This document shows, one piece after another, positions 60,834 to 64,000 of a stretch of DNA of 64,000 bases (its first letter is position 1; each line of letters starts with the position of its first letter). The position numbers and the translations under genes are program-made. The notes beneath the pieces were generated by a model. That model ran no database searches and had not been told where the DNA came from. It saw only the letters and a program-made list of their open reading frames with translations. The stretch comes from an uncultured Verrucomicrobiota bacterium (GTDB lineage Bacteria > Verrucomicrobiota > Verrucomicrobiia > Opitutales > Opitutaceae), in contig CAIRBK010000050.1 of assembly GCA_903876795.1 (NCBI GenBank), positions 51,051 through 115,050 of the forward strand, read 5' to 3'.

Positions 60834-61241
60834 GCTGTGTTTCTGATGTAAATGAGATCGGCGTGAGAGGGGAAAACGGGCTCGGCCAAGGCGACCGTGA
60901 CGGGGCGAGTTGGTCGAAGCGGGTGCCTTCCGGCGCGACTACAAGAGCCTGGTCGGACACAAGGTGGCCGCCTCCACGGTTTACCGGCTGCTCTCCCGGG
61001 CAGGGTGGCGCAAGATCGCACCCAGACCAAGCCACCCGCGCAAAGATCCGGTTGCGGAAGCATCGTTAAAATAAGTTCGCGGACGAGATGAAGGCGCTGC
61101 GAGGCCGCGACGGTCATCCTCCCATTGTGCCGTTTAAGGACGCGGTCAGGTTTGGTCGCATCAGCGGGCGGACGGATGCCGGGCACATGCGATGGCGGAA
61201 GTGGCTGCCAACTACTCCCGGCGGACCGCATGGGGCACGGA
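60834..61241 (+). pseudogene. IS630-type transposase remnant
   Basis: 60907-61074 encodes a helix-turn-helix piece (YKSLVGHKVAASTVYRLLSR, then AGWRKIAPRPSHPRKDPVAE) as in IS630-family transposases. The frame then stops; a second frame (61070-61215) continues with ADEMKALRGRDG and PIVPFKDAVRFGRIS, the segment around the first catalytic Asp. The remaining DDE domain is gone, so it is inactive. It starts right after the aminotransferase stop and ends at the ppk1 3' end. Confidence 0.75.
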
Positions 61242-63449
61242 TCAGGTTTCGGCAAGGGCCCGGGCGCGTTCGGTGGCGCTGGCGATGAAGTAGCTGTGGG
61301 CGGAGAACACCGGAGCTTCGGCGGCCCGGCGGACGGGCACATAGGCGCCGTTGGATCGGAGTTCGCGGGCGTTGTCGTTGTCCTGGAGCTCGATGACAAA
61401 AAGTTCGTCGGTGATCCAGCGGCGCAGGGCGGGATCGCGCACGGGATAGACGACCTCGACGCGACGGAAGAAATTGCGCGGCATCCAGTCGGCGCTGCCG
61501 GCCAGGACCAGCGGCTCGCCGCCGGAATTTTCAAAGTAAAAGGCGCGGGCATGCTCCAGGTAGCGGCCGACGAGGCTGCGCACGCGGATGTTGTCGCTGA
61601 GGCCCTTGACACCGGGGACCAGGCAGCAGACGCCGCGCACGATGATGTCGATCTTCACCCCGGCGCCGGAGGCGGCGTAGAGGCTGTCGATGGTGGCCTT
61701 GTCCACGAGCGAGTTCATCTTGACGATGATTCGGGCGGGGCGGCCGGCGGCGGCGTTCTCGGCCTCGCGCCGGATCAGTTCCTGAAGGCGGCGATGGAGG
61801 TTGTAGGGGGCGACCAGCAGGTGCTCGAAAACGGGCTCGCGGCTGAAGCCGGTGAGGGTGTTGAACAGGTTGGCGACGTCCGCGGTGATTTCCTCGCGGG
61901 CGGTGAAATAGCTGAGGTCGGTGTAGAGCCGGGCGGTCTTCGGGTTGTAGTTGCCGGTGCCCAGGTGGACGTAGCGGCGGAGGAGCTTGCCCTCGCGGCG
62001 AACGACGAGGGAGCACTTGCAGTGGGTCTTGTGGCCGATGAGGCCGTAGACGACATGGACGCCGGCCTCCTCGAGCTGCTTGGCCCATTGGATGTTGTTG
62101 GCCTCGTCAAAGCGGGCCTTGAGTTCGACCAGGGCGGTGACCTGCTTGCCATTCCGGGAGGCCTCGATGAGCGCACGCACGACGGGTGAATCGCCGCTGG
62201 TGCGGTAGAGGGTCTGTTTGATGGCGAACACATGCGGATCGGCGGCGGCCTGCTCGACAAAATCAACGACCGGCTGGAACGAGTCGTAGGGGTGGTGCAG
62301 GAGCACGTCCTGCTCACGGAGCGTCTCGAAAATACGGGCTACATCACGCAGTGGGGAGACATTGACCGGGGTGAAGGGGGTATACTTGAGGTCGGGCCGG
62401 TCGATGTCGGCCAGGCTCATCAGACGAAGCAGGTTGAGCGGGCCGTTCAGCCGGAAAACGTATTCGTGGGACAGGTCGAGGTTTTCACAGAGGACCTTGA
62501 AGATGCGGTCGTCCACGCCCTCTTCAATCTCCAGGCGCACGGCGGCCCCGCGGCGGAGATTACGCAGCTCCTCCTCGATTTTCTTGAGGAGGTTTTCGGC
62601 TTCTTCGTCGTCGATGTAGAGGTCGCTGTTGCGCGTCACCCGGAAGGCGTGGGCGCCGTTGATGCGGTAGCCGGGGAAAAACACTCCGGCACAGAGTTTG
62701 ATGACCTCGGAGAGGAAAATGAAACGTTGCTGCGAGCCGCCGCTTGCGGGATCAATCGGCACAAGACGAGGCAGGATGCGGGGTACGGGAAGGATGGCGG
62801 CCAGCTGCTCAACCTCGGGAGTCGCCGGGTTGTCGAGGGAGACGACGACATTGAGCGTCTTGTTGCCGAGCTGCGGGAAAGGGTGCGACTGGTCGAGGGC
62901 CAGCGGCGTGAGCACCGGGTAAACCTGCTCCTGGAAATACGCCGTGACCCAGGTGAGTTCGGCGGCGGTGAGCTCGGCGGCGGTCTTGAAGACGATGCCT
63001 TCGGCGGCGAGCGCGGGCAGCAACTCCCGGTGCCAGCAATCGTATTGATCCTCGACGAGCGAGCCAACGACCGAGTGGATGCGTCGCAGGGACTCCTTCG
63101 GTCCGAGGCCGTCCACGCTGGGCTCGGTCAGGCCGCTGTCCACCTGCTGGATGATGCCGGAGACGCGGATCTCGAAAAATTCGTCGAGATTGGAGGAGAC
63201 GATGGCCAGAAACTTCACGCGCTCGAGCAGCGGGTGTTTCTCGTTTCGAGCCTGCTCCAGGACGCGGCGGTTGAAGGCCAGCCAGCTCAGCTCTCGATTG
63301 AAATAGGCCGCCTTGGCGGGCTTGGCCGACGGGGTGACGGCACGAGGCCGCTTCTTGGGGATGACGACCCGCTCGACCGCCTGGTCGGATGCTTCGCTGA
63401 CAGGCGCGGCTTTTGTGGAGGATCGGGTCGGGGTGCGCTTGGAGGCCAT
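61242..63449 (-). CDS. ppk1: Polyphosphate kinase 1
   Basis: The 735-residue enzyme builds polyphosphate from ATP. Conserved parts are [20 protein letters not shown] (N-terminal domain), [20 protein letters not shown], the phosphohistidine region [20 protein letters not shown], and the C-terminal [17 protein letters not shown] with the second conserved His and [16 protein letters not shown] basic, disordered N-terminal extension of about 45 residues precedes the fold. The ATG at 63449 is used since it starts that extension. Confidence 0.95.
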   Translation of the reverse strand: MASKRTPTRSSTKAAPVSEASDQAVERVVIPKKRPRAVTPSAKPAKAAYFNRELSWLAFNRRVLEQARNEKHPLLERVKFLAIVSSNLDEFFEIRVSGIIQQVDSGLTEPSVDGLGPKESLRRIHSVVGSLVEDQYDCWHRELLPALAAEGIVFKTAAELTAAELTWVTAYFQEQVYPVLTPLALDQSHPFPQLGNKTLNVVVSLDNPATPEVEQLAAILPVPRILPRLVPIDPASGGSQQRFIFLSEVIKLCAGVFFPGYRINGAHAFRVTRNSDLYIDDEEAENLLKKIEEELRNLRRGAAVRLEIEEGVDDRIFKVLCENLDLSHEYVFRLNGPLNLLRLMSLADIDRPDLKYTPFTPVNVSPLRDVARIFETLREQDVLLHHPYDSFQPVVDFVEQAAADPHVFAIKQTLYRTSGDSPVVRALIEASRNGKQVTALVELKARFDEANNIQWAKQLEEAGVHVVYGLIGHKTHCKCSLVVRREGKLLRRYVHLGTGNYNPKTARLYTDLSYFTAREEITADVANLFNTLTGFSREPVFEHLLVAPYNLHRRLQELIRREAENAAAGRPARIIVKMNSLVDKATIDSLYAASGAGVKIDIIVRGVCCLVPGVKGLSDNIRVRSLVGRYLEHARAFYFENSGGEPLVLAGSADWMPRNFFRRVEVVYPVRDPALRRWITDELFVIELQDNDNARELRSNGAYVPVRRAAEAPVFSAHSYFIASATERARALAET

Positions 63450-63587
63450 TGGTAAAAGGCTCAACAGGGTAAGGCAGGGGGCATGCAAAACCAGTTTTTA
63501 ATGACGCGTCTCCCAAATGTAACCGCTCCAGGCGGCGTAAAAGAATGCGGAACCAGATAGAACCTAGGCCGTGTTTCCCGATAAAAC

Positions 63588-63866
63588 CTAAAGCCAACCC
63601 AGCCACCAGGCCCAGCCAACGGCGTGCGCGACGGCGGACAGCATCGTGACAAAAACAAACGCCGGATGGCGCGTCTTGTGCCGCAGCCAGGCCTGCCCGA
63701 GCCACGCACCCGCGAATCCACCCGCCAGCGCCCACCCGTGGAGCGTCCGCTCGCGGATGCGCCGCGCGCCCGGCCGCTTCGAGGCGCGCTTGTCCCAGGC
63801 ATAGGTGATCAACGCGATGGTGGAAACCACCGCATAGTAAACCCCGGCCGCTTCTGGCAAAGTCAT
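63588..63866 (-). CDS. DUF1294 small membrane protein
   Basis: This 92-residue protein has three short hydrophobic segments and the DUF1294 motifs YAWDKRASKRPGARRIRERT and GGFAGAWLGQAWLRHKTRH. The family is of unknown function and often follows cold-shock domains. It lies 138 bp upstream of ppk1 on the same strand. Confidence 0.85.
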   Translation of the reverse strand: MTLPEAAGVYYAVVSTIALITYAWDKRASKRPGARRIRERTLHGWALAGGFAGAWLGQAWLRHKTRHPAFVFVTMLSAVAHAVGWAWWLGWL

Positions 63867-63933
63867 GCCGAATCGCTAGTGTTCTGACCTCTTAATGTCT
63901 TTACATATTACAGTTTTCGCACAGGCTCTTGTC

Positions 63934-64000
63934 ATGTCGAGAAGAGCTATTCCCTTGGTCTTGGATGATGAGCAACTTGCGGCCCTGCGAGAGTTGGAGA
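63934..64000 (+). CDS. Start of a gene cut by the window edge (possibly a transposase)
   Basis: The ATG at 63934 opens a frame to the window end reading MSRRAIPLVLDDEQLAALRE. The style resembles the N-terminus of IS630-type or other transposases (short basic start, then DExxxLxxL), but 22 residues cannot prove it. No clear inverted repeat is visible upstream. Confidence 0.4.
   Translation, partial: MSRRAIPLVLDDEQLAALRELE

Noticed and set aside
1..64000. CRISPR arrays, tRNA or rRNA genes
   Set aside because: No regularly spaced repeats or recognisable structural RNA sequence was noticed; no covariance search could be run.

Overview
The window is high-GC bacterial DNA with dense coding. Gene content fits a Verrucomicrobiota member, most likely of the Opitutales/Opitutaceae type: a class II (B12-dependent) ribonucleotide reductase, a DUF1343/NamZ-type lipoprotein, a divergent AraC regulator with a fucose-isomerase-like enzyme, and Ppk1. 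That placement is inference from gene content, not a phylogeny. I saw no rRNA, tRNA, CRISPR array or prophage.

Layout. (1) 1-6.4 kb: the 3' part of a giant DUF4011-type helicase, a DUF1648 membrane protein and a small gene remnant. (2) 6.6-29.1 kb, minus strand: a 17-gene run of tightly packed, mostly overlapping genes that reads as one operon and is the centre of interest. From its 5' end (29065) downward it encodes a Cys-rich protein, heme oxygenase, a 1,919-residue protein with four C-x-R-D motifs, a helix-hairpin-helix protein, a [2Fe-2S] ferredoxin, a V4R protein, a proline-rich protein with three FFxxLPW-like motifs, a phycobiliprotein-superfamily globin, a second V4R protein, a Ser/Thr kinase, an unknown protein, a ferredoxin-dependent bilin reductase homologue, another unknown protein, two degenerate NtrC-like proteins, a PP2C phosphatase and a bacteriophytochrome hybrid histidine kinase. 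(3) 29.2-31.1 kb, divergent: a NarL/FixJ-type response regulator and a hybrid kinase. (4) 31.5-45.1 kb: housekeeping and accessory genes (two RNA methyltransferases, nrdJ, an SDR reductase, a BON lipoprotein, AraC/sugar isomerase, a DUF1343 lipoprotein, xseA). (5) 45.4-58.3 kb: a cell-surface glycan cluster of GT2 glycosyltransferases, large membrane glycosyltransferases and methyltransferases. (6) 58.4-64 kb: rsfS, nadD, a MalY/PatB aminotransferase, an IS630-type transposase remnant, ppk1, a DUF1294 protein and the start of another gene.

How the central operon may work. Heme oxygenase would make biliverdin; the ferredoxin could drive the bilin reductase to make a phycobilin; the small globin and the giant multi-globin carry the Cys-x-Arg-Asp signature that phycobiliproteins use to attach bilins. 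The phytochrome, with its own biliverdin-binding Cys, plus the kinase/phosphatase pair and the degenerate regulators, would report on light or bilin status. Small globins beside PcyA-like reductases (BBAGs, bilin biosynthesis-associated globins) are known outside cyanobacteria; the giant multi-globin and its pairing with V4R, kinase/phosphatase and FFxxLPW proteins are what look undescribed here.

Caveats. Three genes are interrupted at G/C homopolymers (11532-11537, 20627-20632, 30906-30909) and the small globin has an in-frame TAG. These may be assembly errors or real mutations; raw reads are needed to tell.
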